A stretch of DNA of 46,330 bases from Caldilineaceae bacterium (GCA_020433455.1 JAGRCP010000049.1:1-46330), one strand, 5' to 3'; positions 16,139 through 27,500 are shown, counted from the first letter of the stretch. A program made the numbers and translations. Notes: generated by a model not told the origin, from the letters alone.

Positions 16139-18787
16139 CTACTCCACCTGAATCTGCGTATAAACCGGGTACGTATTCCCGTCCAGGTCTTCGATGATGA
16201 AGCCGACTACGTAGTTGCCCTGAGCTGCGATGAGATCAACCCACTGCCAGGGCTCGCCGTTGAAGGTGAGGGTCTGACCCATTTGCTGGGCGGGCGTGGC
16301 GGCTTGACCGTTGGCGTTCAGGTCCAGCCACTGTTCGATTACAGTGAACTGGTCGCCGACCTGAGGCAGAATTTCGCTGGGAGCACCGGCCATGTCATCG
16401 TTATTAAAGCCGAAAACCTGCTCCAACTCGCCGTTGCGGAAGCGAAGCTGAGCCCGACGCTGCTCGCCGTCGTCAGCGAAGGTGTAAACGCCGTTAATGG
16501 TGTAGAGCGCGTCTTCGTATTGTGCGCCGTAGCTCTCCGGCTCCAGCATGGCCTGAACCGTGCGCTCGCCGTTGTCGATGGCAAAGACCACAGGCTCCCA
16601 TTCAAACTCCATAGTAAAATTCCCGTCCGGCCAGACGGGGTAGAAGATGCCGTTTAGCCGTTGGGTCTGGCTACTTTCCAGATAGTCCTGGTCCGCCATG
16701 AAGATGGAATTGGACTGCTCATCCACATAGCCCACAAAGAGTTTAATATAGCCGATATTCTCGCCGGCAATGTCAATGCTCAGCAGAACCGGCTCGCCGG
16801 GCGCCGCGGTATCGCTGGACCGGCGAATCTCCGACACGCTGATGCCCCCGGCCGCAGGTGAAGCAACCGTCTCGCCCGCGCTGGGAATGGCGGCCGTAGC
16901 CGCCGCCTGATCAAACTGACGCCCCGTGTAATGGTAGGCCAGGAAATCATCCCACACGGAGCCTTGAGAAAAACGCGCGGCGACCGGCACATAGGACTGG
17001 GGCCCGGCCATGGCGTTCGCGTACAGATCAGAGTTGGGGAAGTAGATGGAAACGCCGGTCGCACCGGGCTTGCCGGAACCGTGGCGCTCAGCCACTACCG
17101 CCTGGCCTAACGCATCGTTGAGCTGATTCACCGCGGCCGCAACGTCATTATTGCCCGTGCTCTCAGTAACCAATTGGGCGAAATGGCCGATATCGATATA
17201 GGAGGGCGGCACCTGGCTGCCGAAGATGCTGGTAAATGATTGGCTGTAGCTGCGCGCCTGGGCGATACCCCGCTGGTTGGCTCCCTGAAGCGTGTAGGCC
17301 AGATTGTTGAAGCTGTCCATGAGCGCGGGCACTTTGGAGAGATCGACAGCCGTCAGGGTTGTCCCCTTGATCATCTGGCCGGCTACTTCCTCCGCGGAGG
17401 GCGGACCGAAGAAGCCCCGGCCGCTTACCATTTCACTCCGGGCCTGGGCATCCACAATGCGCTCATCCTTGGTAATGTAGGAATCCACAATCTGTTGGCC
17501 CAGCTCGCCGCCCGTCATGCCCGGGTTGCGGCGCAACTCGGCCAGGAAGGCGGCATACGCCCAGCCCACAGCCGGCTCCGTCTCCTGAGAGGCCACGCTA
17601 TAGCGGGCATGAGGCTCCAGCATGCTGAACACCTCCAACTGGCCCATGAGGCAGGCGTCCATGCCCACCATCTCAAACTTGTCGATGCCCGTACGTTCGC
17701 GAATCGTCTGAAGCGCCGAATCGATCTCGTTGAGATAGAGCTGATCCCCCAAAGAATTGGCCAGGGGAACATTCTCATTGGAGCGGCCCGCCGTGGGATC
17801 GCTCCAGCCGCCGGGCCAGCCCATGCCGTGATCCGAAAGAATGAGCACGTAGCGATCGGCCGGGAATTCGGATATGGCCCACGTGGCAAAGTCCACAAGC
17901 GTGTCGCCGTCGGCCATGTTGGTCTCGCCCAGGTCCATGAGTTCCTGGGAGCCCAGACTGTTCAGGTTGTCGTCCTGGGTGACGTAAAAGCGCTTGGTGG
18001 ATGTCCAATCGCCGTCGCCGTTAAAACCGCCGCGATAGCGGTCCATCTGGCTGACGATCTGGACATTGCCGCCCGAGCCGACTATTTCGGCCTCGTTCAG
18101 GTCGATGAAGATGTCCTTTTCCAACACCTTGTCGTCCGCGTCCTGGTAAAGCATGATGAGCCAGGTCGGCTCGCTGTCGTCAGCCACCGCGGGCAGGTCC
18201 AGGGGCGGAGTCGTTGCGGTGGGCTGGGTTTGAGCCTGCTGCTCTGTGCTGCCGCCCAGGAAACCGCCGCCGTCGTTGGATTGGCTGGGCTGGGTTGCGA
18301 CCTGGGCGGACTGTTGGGGCGCCGGACCGGAACCGCCGTCCCGGCCGGACATGAAAAGGAAGAAAATCAGGGCGGGGACGCCGCAGACAACCAGCAAAGC
18401 CAGCAGGCCCAGCATGGGCAGACTGCTGCCGCCGCCTCCTCCGCCGCCGGTAGGCAAGCTGAAACCGCCGGACGAAGGCTGTCCGCCGGAGCTGCTCCCC
18501 CCGCCGGATGAACCGCCGAACGAACCGCCTGATGAGCCGCCGCCGCCGGACGAAGCCGCCGGACGTGACTGCTCCCGCTCCCGGCGCTTGGGCGCTTCGG
18601 CTCGCTCTTTGGGACCGCCGGGCCGGGTCTTGCGCCGCCGGTCGACGCGGATTGTTTTCCCGCTGTCGTCTTGATTGGCGAAGAGCGTCTGCCCCTGCCA
18701 CTGTCTCTCTTGCTCATTATCCGGCGCAGGTCCATTACCGGCTGTAACCGGGACGAGACGCCTGTGATCAAATGGATTTATCTTCAT
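16139..18787 (-). CDS. Clostripain-like (C11) cysteine peptidase, membrane-anchored
   Basis: An 882-residue protein. The cytoplasmic N-terminus (1-60) is basic, followed by a Gly/Ser-rich low-complexity stretch (about 75-120), one membrane helix (about 122-146) and a Gln/Thr/Pro linker. The peptidase domain has catalytic His320 in LILSDHGMGWPGG and catalytic Cys379 in MVGMDACLMGQLEV, both as in clostripain. Residues after about 600 form an extra beta-rich C-terminal region with no family match. The active site should be outside the membrane. ATG at 18787 has CAGGTG upstream; a GTG at 18841 is in frame but lies across inverted repeats that look regulatory. It converges on the membrane run and shares its terminator. 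Substrates are unknown; C11 enzymes favour Arg/Lys sites. Confidence 0.88.
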   Translation of the reverse strand: MKINPFDHRRLVPVTAGNGPAPDNEQERQWQGQTLFANQDDSGKTIRVDRRRKTRPGGPKERAEAPKRREREQSRPAASSGGGGSSGGSFGGSSGGGSSSGGQPSSGGFSLPTGGGGGGGSSLPMLGLLALLVVCGVPALIFFLFMSGRDGGSGPAPQQSAQVATQPSQSNDGGGFLGGSTEQQAQTQPTATTPPLDLPAVADDSEPTWLIMLYQDADDKVLEKDIFIDLNEAEIVGSGGNVQIVSQMDRYRGGFNGDGDWTSTKRFYVTQDDNLNSLGSQELMDLGETNMADGDTLVDFATWAISEFPADRYVLILSDHGMGWPGGWSDPTAGRSNENVPLANSLGDQLYLNEIDSALQTIRERTGIDKFEMVGMDACLMGQLEVFSMLEPHARYSVASQETEPAVGWAYAAFLAELRRNPGMTGGELGQQIVDSYITKDERIVDAQARSEMVSGRGFFGPPSAEEVAGQMIKGTTLTAVDLSKVPALMDSFNNLAYTLQGANQRGIAQARSYSQSFTSIFGSQVPPSYIDIGHFAQLVTESTGNNDVAAAVNQLNDALGQAVVAERHGSGKPGATGVSIYFPNSDLYANAMAGPQSYVPVAARFSQGSVWDDFLAYHYTGRQFDQAAATAAIPSAGETVASPAAGGISVSEIRRSSDTAAPGEPVLLSIDIAGENIGYIKLFVGYVDEQSNSIFMADQDYLESSQTQRLNGIFYPVWPDGNFTMEFEWEPVVFAIDNGERTVQAMLEPESYGAQYEDALYTINGVYTFADDGEQRRAQLRFRNGELEQVFGFNNDDMAGAPSEILPQVGDQFTVIEQWLDLNANGQAATPAQQMGQTLTFNGEPWQWVDLIAAQGNYVVGFIIEDLDGNTYPVYTQIQVE
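18415..18565 (-). repeat. Low-complexity Gly/Ser-coding tract
   Basis: GCC/CGG-rich quasi-repeats encode clusters of Gly and Ser with occasional Pro between the basic tail and the membrane helix of the C11 peptidase. Such a tract probably acts as a flexible linker and may slip during replication or assembly. Confidence 0.6.
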
Positions 18788-18817
18788 CGGCTTCACCTGT
18801 CGGGGAGTGAGGATTGA

Positions 18818-18847
18818 TAGACTACGTGAAGAGTCTACCACTGGTAG
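18818..18847. promoter_or_regulatory. Nested inverted repeats upstream of the C11 peptidase gene
   Basis: TAGACT (18818-18823) pairs with AGTCTA (18832-18837) across 8 bases, and CTACCA-C-TGGTAG (18835-18847) is a perfect odd palindrome. Together they lie 31-60 bases upstream of the ATG at 18787, in the gap shared with the divergent gene at 18950. An operator is plausible; no regulator is identified. Confidence 0.35.
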
Positions 18848-18949
18848 GGCGCATTTCCAAGGGGCAAGAGAATTCGATATACTTCAGCCTCAGGGCTAAA
18901 GCCTGCATCAACCCATCTATCCGACCATTGAATCGATATCTCCCATATT

Positions 18950-21001
18950 GTGCGTTCATTTATTACGAAATTTTCAGGCATCAAAACTGCGTTGACTTCC
19001 GCCTCATGGCCGGAGGCGATCATCCTTCTCATTGCCGGGTTGGTGCGCAGTTGGCGGCTGGACTACCATAGCGTCTGGTTCGATGAGGCGGTCAGCCTGG
19101 CCTGGGCCGGAGCCGATCCCGGCTACACGTGGCGGATAACCACCCGCCTGGTGGAGGAAAAGCATCCGCCCGTTTATTATCTCCTGCTTCACTATTGGCA
19201 GGTCGTGCTGGGTTGGTTCGGTCTGGACCACAATGACGCTGCGCTGCGCTGGCTGGGCGCGCTTCTGGGCGTGCTCACAGTGCTGGGCATACTCCTTCTA
19301 GTGCGGCGGTTGAGCGGACGCTCGGTTGCCCGTCTGGCCGGTCTTCTGACCGCGCTAGTCCCTATTATGGTTTGGTATAGCCAGGAACTGCGCATGTTTC
19401 AGCCCGCAACCACGGGGCTGGTCTGGGCGGCCTATTGCCTGGTACGCGGTTGGCAAAGCGCATCCCAGGGCAGACGTCTCCCCTGGTGGATCGCGTTTGT
19501 CGCGTGCATGACGGCTGCGCTCTACAGTTATCTCTTTGCGGCTTTTTTGCTGCCGGCCGCCGGGCTGACGCTGCTTGCATTCCTCCGGCTGGATCGCGGG
19601 CCCGACGGCGCGTGGCGCATGCGCCGCTTTGGGGAAGGCGCGGTCGCCGTTGCCGTTACGGGGGCGCTCTTCCTGCCCCTTGTCCGCAACGCCTGGCTGG
19701 TCAACTCGACGGAAGGGACCCCCGGACGGGCTTTTCAGGACTTCTTCGCCAATACCGGACAGCTCATCCGTCTCTTTACCATCTGGCGCGTGGATTGGCC
19801 CGAGCCAATCGTAACCGCCGTAGTCCTTTTCGCCGCGCTCCTCACGCTTGCCGGTCTGCTTCTGCCCCAACGCACCAAGGGCAAAAAGACAGGTCCGCCC
19901 CTTGCCCGGGCCTTCCTCATCCTCTGGCTGGGCATTCCGCTCCTCATTGCCAATCTTCTTCTGGCCCAGCGGGATGCAGTCTTTGCCGAAGATCGTTACT
20001 TCCTCTTTCTGGGACCGTTCATGCTGTGGGCGCTGGCCCGGGGCGTAATGGTCGTCAGCGCGCGGCGGCGGGGCTCCGCCTGGGTGATGGGGCTCATCTT
20101 CATCGCCCTCTTCAGCGCCTCCCTGCCCCGCTTGTGGACGCCCGCCATGTATCGGGAAAACTGGCGTGCGGCCGTGGAGGTCATCACCCGCTACGAAGAG
20201 GAAAGCGCGGGCTTGTCAGGAGCCGCCATCGCCCACGTGGACTACACCCGCCTGGCCGTGGAGTGGTATCTGCGCCAATCCATGACCGAAGAGGAACTGC
20301 CCCTCTTCTTTCCCTTCGGCGGCACGCTCACGCCGGACATGACCGAGACCATCATCGCGCCGCCGCTGGAGGGGCTAATCGACTTCGGGGCGGAAACCCT
20401 CTGGCTGACCCAAAGCCACCTGGAAGGCGTAGACGATCAGGGTCTGGTAGAGCAATGGCTCAACCAGCGCTATCCCCTAGTGACGGAGCAATATCCGGCC
20501 GGCGTCAAGCTTACGGGGTACGCCTTGCGCTCCCGCTTTGATGTGTTGCCGCCCTTGAGCGATGCGGCCGTCTATCCGGCGGCCGAGTCGGCGCCGGGCC
20601 TCACCCTGGCTGCCTGCGAAGTCATGACGCCCCGGCTGTCGGCTACGGACGACGCGCTCCACCCGCCCAGCGGGTGGGTGCATGTCCGCCTTTGGTGGCA
20701 GGCAACCAACGTCATTGAGGATGATTACATCGCCACGGTGCAGATGATCGGGCCGGAAGGCGTATGGGGCGATCGCCTTTACCGGGACAATGAAGCGCTG
20801 CGCCGCATGCCCACATCCACGTGGCAGACAGGCGCTATCATGCGCGACGAAATCGACGTCAACCTGAATCCGGTTACGCCGCCGGGCGATTATCCGATTG
20901 TGGTGGGGGTCATGAACAGTGCGGGAGAAGTCACGGGGAATACAGTCGAGTGCGGGCGCACCCAGGTCATTCCCAATTCATCGCTATCTGTTTTCGATTA
21001 A
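18950..21001 (+). CDS. ArnT/PMT-like membrane glycosyltransferase
   Basis: A 683-residue GT-C fold protein with about ten predicted membrane helices. The first luminal loop has the characteristic acidic motif [10 protein letters not shown], and the next [13 protein letters not shown] is the conserved His-Pro region of the RgtA-D/ArnT/PMT_2 family. These enzymes move a sugar from a polyprenyl-phosphate carrier to lipid, protein or glycan outside the membrane. The C-terminal ~250 residues are a soluble extracytoplasmic region of mixed alpha/beta character. The best start is GTG at 18950. Its TAA overlaps the TAA of the convergent GT2 gene within a single TTAA. The neighbouring GT2 could supply the polyprenyl-linked donor (inference). 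Confidence 0.85.
   Translation: MRSFITKFSGIKTALTSASWPEAIILLIAGLVRSWRLDYHSVWFDEAVSLAWAGADPGYTWRITTRLVEEKHPPVYYLLLHYWQVVLGWFGLDHNDAALRWLGALLGVLTVLGILLLVRRLSGRSVARLAGLLTALVPIMVWYSQELRMFQPATTGLVWAAYCLVRGWQSASQGRRLPWWIAFVACMTAALYSYLFAAFLLPAAGLTLLAFLRLDRGPDGAWRMRRFGEGAVAVAVTGALFLPLVRNAWLVNSTEGTPGRAFQDFFANTGQLIRLFTIWRVDWPEPIVTAVVLFAALLTLAGLLLPQRTKGKKTGPPLARAFLILWLGIPLLIANLLLAQRDAVFAEDRYFLFLGPFMLWALARGVMVVSARRRGSAWVMGLIFIALFSASLPRLWTPAMYRENWRAAVEVITRYEEESAGLSGAAIAHVDYTRLAVEWYLRQSMTEEELPLFFPFGGTLTPDMTETIIAPPLEGLIDFGAETLWLTQSHLEGVDDQGLVEQWLNQRYPLVTEQYPAGVKLTGYALRSRFDVLPPLSDAAVYPAAESAPGLTLAACEVMTPRLSATDDALHPPSGWVHVRLWWQATNVIEDDYIATVQMIGPEGVWGDRLYRDNEALRRMPTSTWQTGAIMRDEIDVNLNPVTPPGDYPIVVGVMNSAGEVTGNTVECGRTQVIPNSSLSVFD
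20998..21001. other. Shared TTAA serving as both convergent stop codons
   Basis: The palindrome TTAA contains TAA for the plus gene (20999-21001) and, on the other strand, TAA for the minus gene (20998-21000). The two coding regions therefore overlap by four bases tail to tail and there is no room for a terminator between them. Confidence 0.9.
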
Positions 21002-21963
21002 TTATTCCACTCGTCTCGCTCCGCCGCGATCCGCTGTTCCAGCGCGACGATGCGCTCGCCCTGGGTGACGATGAGTTCGGCCAGAAAGCCCACCAGAAGC
21101 AGCAGCACGCCGATAACAGCGAGAATGCCCGCGGCAAAGAAAACGGGGCGTTTTTGGGTGTCGGTAAAAATATAAAGACCCGTGAGGAACAGAAGAACCG
21201 CAGCGCTTATTCCCAGGCAGGCCAGACCCAAGCCGCCGAAAAAGCGCATAGGCGCCTGGCTGAAGGTAAGCAAAAATTTTAGCACCAGAACGTCCAGCAG
21301 GCTCACGGGGATGCGGCCAATGCCGAACTTGCTGCTGCCGGCCGTCCGGGCCTGATACGACGTTCTCACTTCGCCGATGGTGAAGCCCTGGTGCGCGGCA
21401 ATCATGAGCAGAAAGCGATGCCAGTCACTGCGCAGGGGAGGCAGGGCTTCGATAACGTCCCGCCGCATGGCTTTGATCCAGTTGCCGTCGTGGACGGGCA
21501 CGCCGCCGATGGTGCGCATAACGTAGTTGTAGATGCCGCTGGCGAAGACCTTGCCGTCCTTGCGTCCCTGTCGCCAGCCGGCCACTACATCCAGCCCCGT
21601 AGCGTCCATATGCTCCACCAATGCAGGCACATCTTCCAGGGGATCCGATTCCATGTCGGCCGGAATGAGGATAACGATATCGCCGGCCGCGGCGTCGAAC
21701 ATGGTGCGCAGAGCATCGGTCATGCCGCGACTGCGCCGGCGGGTAAAGACGTGCAGCGTAGGCAAGCGGGTCTGGAGATGGGCCAGCACCGTGGCCGTAC
21801 CGTCGGTGCTGCCGTCGTTTACTACCAGCACTTCTCCCACGCGGCCCATGGCATCAAAGGCGGAGAAGCTCCGCTCTACGACCTGGCCCACGGTTGCTTC
21901 CTCATTGCGCGCCGGCACGACGACGGTGATGGACCCGGGGCCTAACTCGCGCGATTCGCTCAC
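20998..21963 (-). CDS. GT2 glycosyltransferase with C-terminal membrane helices (DPM synthase-like)
   Basis: A 321-residue protein. The N-terminal GT-A domain has [12 protein letters not shown], the nucleotide site [10 protein letters not shown] and the acidic metal-binding segment PADMESDP in place of a plain DxD. Two membrane helices follow (about 243-268 and 277-300), then a charged coiled tail. This layout fits polyprenyl-phosphate sugar synthases of the dolichyl-phosphate-mannose synthase or ArnC/GtrB type. It starts with GTG at 21963 in a GTGA overlap with the DegT gene, so the two are coupled. It is convergent with the ArnT-like gene, a plausible acceptor of its product. Confidence 0.88.
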   Translation of the reverse strand: MSESRELGPGSITVVVPARNEEATVGQVVERSFSAFDAMGRVGEVLVVNDGSTDGTATVLAHLQTRLPTLHVFTRRRSRGMTDALRTMFDAAAGDIVILIPADMESDPLEDVPALVEHMDATGLDVVAGWRQGRKDGKVFASGIYNYVMRTIGGVPVHDGNWIKAMRRDVIEALPPLRSDWHRFLLMIAAHQGFTIGEVRTSYQARTAGSSKFGIGRIPVSLLDVLVLKFLLTFSQAPMRFFGGLGLACLGISAAVLLFLTGLYIFTDTQKRPVFFAAGILAVIGVLLLLVGFLAELIVTQGERIVALEQRIAAERDEWNN

Positions 21964-23084
21964 CGTACTTCTTCCTCAAAAAATGCTTGCAGCGCGGCAA
22001 CCACGCCATCCTGCTGGGCGTCGGTCATTTCGGGATAGAGGGGCAAGCTCAAACAGGTGCGGGCAATCTCCTCCGTGACGGGCAAATCATCCGCCACATA
22101 GCCCAAGTGAGCGTAGGCCGGCTGTAAATGCAGGGGAATGGGGTAATGCACGCCGGCGCCGATGCCCCGGCTGCGCAGATAGGCGAGCAGTTCATCCCGC
22201 CGCGGCGTACGCACCACGTAGAGATGCCAGGCCGAATTCGCCCGTTCGTCCACAACCGGCAGGATAACCTCTGAATCCGCCAACAAATCATGATAGCGAG
22301 CAGCCAGGCGGCGGCGAGCGTCCGTCCAGTCCGCCAGGTAGGGCAGCTTGGCGCGCAAAATTGCCGCCTGAAGGGTATCCAGACGCTCACCGAAACCGAT
22401 CTGTTCGTGAAAGTATTTGTCCCGGCGGCCATGATTGCGCAACAGGGCAATCTGCTCGGCCAGCGCAGCATGGTTGGTGATGACGCCGCCGGCGTCGCCA
22501 TAGGCGCCCAGATTTTTGCCGGGGTAAAAGCTGAAACAGGCAGCGTCAGCCAATGCGCCCGTTGGCTCGTCATTCCAGGTTGCGCCATGAGCTTGGGCCG
22601 CATCCTCGATGAGCAGGAGGTTTTCCGCGTTCGCAACCACGGCAATTGCCGTCATGTCCGCCGGTTGGCCGTAAATGTGAACCGGCATAATTGCCCGGGT
22701 GGCCGACGTAACAGCTGCCGCCAGCTTGGCGGCGTCCATGTTATAGGTATCGGGCCGCACATCCACGAAGACGGGCGTCGCGCCGGCGGCGCTAATGGCT
22801 TCCGCCGTGGCGATGAAGGTATGGGCTACGGTGATGACCTCGTCGCCGGGCCCGACGCCCAGCGCACGCAGCGTCAACTCCAGCGCAGCCGTGCCGCTAC
22901 TTACGCCGACGCAGTACTGCGCGGCGCAAAATGCGGCAAATTCCGCCTCAAATGCAGCCACATCCGGCCCCATGATAAAGCTCGTTTGAGCAATGACGCG
23001 GCGGATAGCCTCATCAACGACCGGCTGGATGGTTGCATATTGGGCGGCCAAATCAACCAGCGGCGTCATGTCGTTTGCGGACAT
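21960..23084 (-). CDS. DegT/DnrJ/EryC1/StrS sugar aminotransferase
   Basis: A 374-residue PLP enzyme that aminates NDP-4- or 3-keto sugars for surface glycans. Conserved features are [11 protein letters not shown] (phosphate site), the EDAAQAHGA motif with D161 that pairs with the PLP ring nitrogen, and [16 protein letters not shown] with the Schiff-base Lys190. The start chosen is ATG 23084, which has AGGAGAG at good spacing; the open frame extends further to 23132 without such a site. It overlaps the GT2 gene by GTGA, so a modified sugar and its transfer to a lipid carrier are probably made together. Which sugar is unknown; epimerase or dehydratase genes are not in the window. Confidence 0.92.
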   Translation of the reverse strand: MSANDMTPLVDLAAQYATIQPVVDEAIRRVIAQTSFIMGPDVAAFEAEFAAFCAAQYCVGVSSGTAALELTLRALGVGPGDEVITVAHTFIATAEAISAAGATPVFVDVRPDTYNMDAAKLAAAVTSATRAIMPVHIYGQPADMTAIAVVANAENLLLIEDAAQAHGATWNDEPTGALADAACFSFYPGKNLGAYGDAGGVITNHAALAEQIALLRNHGRRDKYFHEQIGFGERLDTLQAAILRAKLPYLADWTDARRRLAARYHDLLADSEVILPVVDERANSAWHLYVVRTPRRDELLAYLRSRGIGAGVHYPIPLHLQPAYAHLGYVADDLPVTEEIARTCLSLPLYPEMTDAQQDGVVAALQAFFEEEVR

Positions 23085-23174
23085 GCTAAACTCTCCTGAA
23101 AACGTCGCCGCAGTCGGGCGCGAAAGCATCACAACCGCCGATTATACGTCAAGGAGGAAGGATACCCAAAGCGA

Positions 23175-23190
23175 AGCGAGCTGTCTCGCT
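23175..23190. terminator. Small hairpin downstream of the ATPase pair
   Basis: AGCGAG (23175-23180) and CTCGCT (23185-23190) flank a 4-base loop just after the end of the minus-strand ATPase gene. No clear U-tract follows, so termination is only a possibility. Confidence 0.25.
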
Positions 23191-23214
23191 ATGCAAATTT
23201 CCGCGGCAATGCAT

Positions 23215-24540
23215 TCAGGAGGAAGATGAAGGGGTCGTTTTATTGTGAAAATCGTCCAGAGCGGCAACTTCCTGTTGGGCGGTAGACAGGGCCCGACGCG
23301 CAAAGTCGATCTTCTGACTGAGTTCCGGGGGAGCGAAACCGTTGAGCAGATGCTGCCTGCGCTCTAATTCGATTAGGTTGCTCTGAAGTTGGCCGATTTC
23401 CTGCAGGAGGGATGCGCGCTCCATGGTAGCGCCGCGGGTCAACACTTCCTCCATTTTGGCAGAGGCGACTTCTGAGGTGCGCCATGTACGCAATTCATCC
23501 AAATTCTGCTGAAGCCAGTAACGAAGGAATTCGTTGCCCACGGCCCAGTAGTTGTCGATTGCACGCAGATAACCGAGTTTGTGCATGCCGTATAGCAGCG
23601 TATTCACCCGGGCCGGCTCAATATCGGGCAACAAGCCGTACAGCTCGTCATCGCTCAGAACGGATGCCTGGGCAACCGCCAGGAGGATGCGGCGCTCGGG
23701 CAACGAAAGATGTTGGAAATCGATCTGCAAAAAACCAACTAGAAGGTGATCAGGAATCAGATCGCTCGCCTCGATGGGGCGTAATGCGCCCACCCCGCCT
23801 TCTTCTGACGTGAAAAGACGCTGACAGAGATACTGAATCAGATAGGGGTGGCGGTTACTGGCGTGGAGAATCTGTTCACAGAGAGGTTGGGGCACATCAA
23901 CCTGAGTTTCTTCCTGGCTCTGACGAATCAAGTCATAGGCCGCCTCCTCATCCAAACTCCAAAGGTTGGCCATATTAAAGCCGAAGAGAAAAGGACTGGT
24001 TATCCAATCCGCTGTCAATTCGTTGAGCCGGGTCAACAGCTTTGTGGAGGCCAATATAGTGCGCTGGCGTTCATCCTGAAAGACCTTGCGCAGGCGGGCC
24101 AGCCAGGTGGAATTGATTTCTGCGGTTCGGATCAGCGCCTCGCCCTCATCGATCAGCAGAAGGAGGCGTCGTTCATGCTGAGCCAGGCGGCGCGTAATGC
24201 GACGCAACGTGATAACTGCATCCCTCGGATCGATATCTTCCGCCGTTACGCCATAGGGCTCAAAACGATGCATTACGTCTTCAATTGCAAAGCTGAGTTC
24301 ATCGGAGAGAGCCTCCGGCGTATCGCACCCTTGGAGATCCCAGAAAAGAGGGACCAATTCGCCCTGATCAAGTTCGGCTTCCATCTCAATCTGTCGCAGA
24401 AGGGAGGTTTTCCCCATACGCCGCGTACCCACCAGCCAAACAGCCGTATTGGGTACATTCAGCAAATAGTTGATCAAGCGCTGGCGACCATAGTGTTGAG
24501 GACCGCGTACCCAGCGTCCAACAACATAGGGGAACTTCAT
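23215..24540 (-). CDS. Stand-alone AAA-like/STAND-type ATPase
   Basis: A 441-residue ATPase. The N-terminus (PYVVGRWVRGPQHYGRQ) is the short entry motif seen before this class of ATPase domains. Walker A is G38-TRRMGKTS (K44, T45), and Walker B is LLLLIDEGEAL (D131, E132). A helical lid and a winged-helix-like region (about 270-350) follow; the C-terminal ~80 residues are a coiled coil. There is no membrane segment. It overlaps the large sensor-ATPase gene by ATGA and shares its N-terminal entry motif (NPYVSGKPVR there), so the two ATPases are paralogues of one family and may assemble together. It resembles archaeal/ORC1-like and STAND NTPases; no nuclease, protease or TIR effector is fused. 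Confidence 0.8.
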   Translation of the reverse strand: MKFPYVVGRWVRGPQHYGRQRLINYLLNVPNTAVWLVGTRRMGKTSLLRQIEMEAELDQGELVPLFWDLQGCDTPEALSDELSFAIEDVMHRFEPYGVTAEDIDPRDAVITLRRITRRLAQHERRLLLLIDEGEALIRTAEINSTWLARLRKVFQDERQRTILASTKLLTRLNELTADWITSPFLFGFNMANLWSLDEEAAYDLIRQSQEETQVDVPQPLCEQILHASNRHPYLIQYLCQRLFTSEEGGVGALRPIEASDLIPDHLLVGFLQIDFQHLSLPERRILLAVAQASVLSDDELYGLLPDIEPARVNTLLYGMHKLGYLRAIDNYWAVGNEFLRYWLQQNLDELRTWRTSEVASAKMEEVLTRGATMERASLLQEIGQLQSNLIELERRQHLLNGFAPPELSQKIDFARRALSTAQQEVAALDDFHNKTTPSSSS

Positions 24541-27500
24541 GAGTGTATGTCCTTCCCTGCAGGTGGCGTCGCGGACAAAGAAGGCGTGGATTCGTCTGCG
24601 CCCGCCTTCTCCGCGATGGTTGATGATGACGGGGGCATGTCGTTCGTTGCCGACGTTGCAGCATTCTCCTGAACAAGCTGTCCGTTATCGTCCGTTGCTC
24701 GCTTTCTCGCCGCAGTGACGCCCTGAATCTCATCTTCGTCAATGACGTGACTCTGCACATCTGCATAAGCAGCTTGGACATCCGTCAACATAATGGTGCG
24801 CCGACCGTCCGACAGCATGTAATTAACGGCTTGCAGCGCAAGCTGCTGGATACGATAGGGCCGGCCCAAACTGTGCTCGATGATAAACTCAATCGCATCC
24901 GGTTCGTAGCGATAAATCGATTTGACCGGTTCTTCCAGAAGCGCAACAGCGTCCTCATACTCAAAAGGTTCGACCTGGATCTCATTAAAAAGATTGTACC
25001 AGGGGCTCTCCACCCGATCCCACGCTTTGTTGATCTGGATGCCGGCCACCACAGCACCGAGGGTGGCTGAAAAGTCGCGCATAAAGATGCGGCGCATCTG
25101 CTGCTGGGTAACGTGATCGTAGGCGCTGAGCACGTCCATCTCGTCCATCAGGAGGATCAGACGCAGGTGTTTACCGGGATGGCGCACTTCTCCATACTCC
25201 TCCAGACAGTGCAAAACCCGGCGGATGTCCCGACTGAAATCACGGTCACGATAAGCCTGGGCGTCAAGCGTATGGATCAACAACGCGCCTTTTTCTGTTT
25301 CGGCATCTTCCTGATCAGGATCTCCGTCCTCGGGATTACATTCGCTCTGATGCACGATTTCTTCCATTAAATAATGGAAAAATTCGTCTTCTTCCGTTCC
25401 CTCCAGATCGACATAGACGGGTAAGAACCAATACTCCGCATCATCCGTGCTACGCAGCAACTCTGTCAGCTGATAAAGCAGCGTCGTTTTGCCGATGCGA
25501 CGCTCGCCATAGAGCATGATGCTGTTGTTATGCAGGGTGTCAACGATGCGCTGCATCAGATCGTGGCGCCCAAAGAACATATCCACATCACGGACCGGCT
25601 TACCGCTGACGTAGGGGTTATAGCCCCGCTGCACAGCATCGAAGCTGCGGCGGCGCTCCTGAATAATCTCGTAACTGACGTAGCCGAAACCGATCGTCAC
25701 CATCGCTGTCAGAATGAGCAACATCCATCCGATGCCCCATTCAAGCTCGCCGAGCAGGGGAATATTTACCAGGCGCGGCGGGGGAATCACGGCAAATGTT
25801 TGCGCAATGGGCGGTGAATAGTTAAAAGCCAAATCCCGCGCGACGACCTCCACCGTTACGTCATCCAGCGTGGTGGGCTGGAGGCGAATTTTGCCGTTTT
25901 TTACTTCCTGCCATGCCCCGTTGCCAATGGTCCGATAGAAGAGGGCCATCCGATTAGGGGATGTCTGCAAATCGCCGTATTGAAGCTCAATTTCCGACAA
26001 CTCGCCACGCGTTAAGGCCGGCTCTCCGGCGCTGTCTATAAATTGATCGAGGTTGATCCATCGAACCCAGGGCGGCGTTTGCTCCGGCCAATAGCGGGTC
26101 AGACCATCGGGACCGCCAAACCAATAATGGTCATGCATATCCTGCGCAATGGCGTAAATAGCCGTGCCCTGCAAGCCATCTTCAATATTCAAAGTTCCCC
26201 ATGTCTGGCCATCAAAACGGGCAACACCGGCCTCTGTTCCTACCCACAGACTGCCGGACATCTCATCCGTGTAGAGGCGATAGAGCAATCCGTCAGGCAA
26301 ACGTTGCTCTGTATCTCCGTCAAACCAACCGTTCCCGTCCCAATAGACCAGTCCGCCTCCATCAACTATAGCCCAGATACGACCAGGAATTTTCGGATCG
26401 TGAGTCAGGCCATTGGCCGAAATGCCGCTAGCAGGAAAACTCAACGGATTGGCATCATCATAAATATCCTGCCCCCATACGCCCGACAACTCCTGGCGCC
26501 AAATTCCGTTCTCATCGGTTCCCACCCACAGTCTGCCTTCAGAATCAAGCGTTAATGCCTCTATCACCATATCCAATAGGGGTTCGATGATAGTGAACTC
26601 GCCATTTTTTTCATCGTAGCGCGCCAATCCAGCGCTTGTACCAATCCAGATAACCGTCTCATCAGCCAGCAGCGTCGTAATATCCTGAGACGGCGGCCTG
26701 GCATCATTGGCTATGGTCTGCCACGTATTTCCGTTATAAAAGGCCAGTCCGCCTCTGGTTCCGGCCCAGATTTTACCTTCATTGTCTTCGACCAGCGTTA
26801 ATACAGCATCATTGGGCAGTTGGCTATTACTCTGCGTAAAGACCGTCTCATCAAATCCTATGCGGCGGGGTGTTTTGCGTCGTAGCCCTGCGCCGGCGGT
26901 TGCAATCCAGACATGGTTCGCCTGATCAACCAATAGATCATTAATTTCATTGATTTCCGGCCGTATGCCTTCAAGATCCTGAAAGTCAGTCAACCAACTC
27001 TGTTCCTGGTATCGAAAGAGCCCCACCGGCGTAGCAAACCAGATTGAATCATCCTGATCAATCGTAATATCGAGCACAAAGGGGGTAGTGAGACCGCCCC
27101 CGCTGGTATGGGCCATATCAATAGTAATTAAGCCATAGCCGACAAATTTACGGGCGCCCGCTCCGTTCGCACCGGCCCAGACAGAGCCATCCCTTGCTTC
27201 GGCCAAAATTGTAATGGGGCCGGGAACGCCTTGGCTGCTTACGACCGGAATTTGATCTTGCTGCCACTCCTCATTGGCAATGTCATATAAGAAGATTCCT
27301 TCTTCCGTTCCCAGCCATAACAACGCATTTTCGTCCGGCAAGAGTGCGGTTATGCGATGAGCGCTTATAGAGGCGGGCATAGCCAATTGCTGTAATTGCC
27401 CTTCGACTAATTGCCAGAGCCCATCATCTGTTGCAATCCATAGGACGCTTGCATCATTATCATGGGCCTGAATATCATTCACGGCGATTGACTCAAGGTC

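Noticed and set aside
17240..18511. Long open frame (423 codons) on the plus strand
   Set aside because: Wholly antisense to the C11 peptidase, which has clear catalytic motifs; the frame reflects GC-rich codon use on the other strand.
18367..18771. Alternative frame at the C11 N-terminus (begins MSKRDSGRG after an in-frame ATG)
   Set aside because: Looks natural at first but ends before the peptidase, while the main frame gives a continuous basic tail, linker, membrane helix and catalytic domain.
19435..20541. 368-codon frame shifted on the same strand as the ArnT-like gene
   Set aside because: Arg/Pro/Gly-rich shadow; the ArnT-like frame has membrane helices and family motifs.
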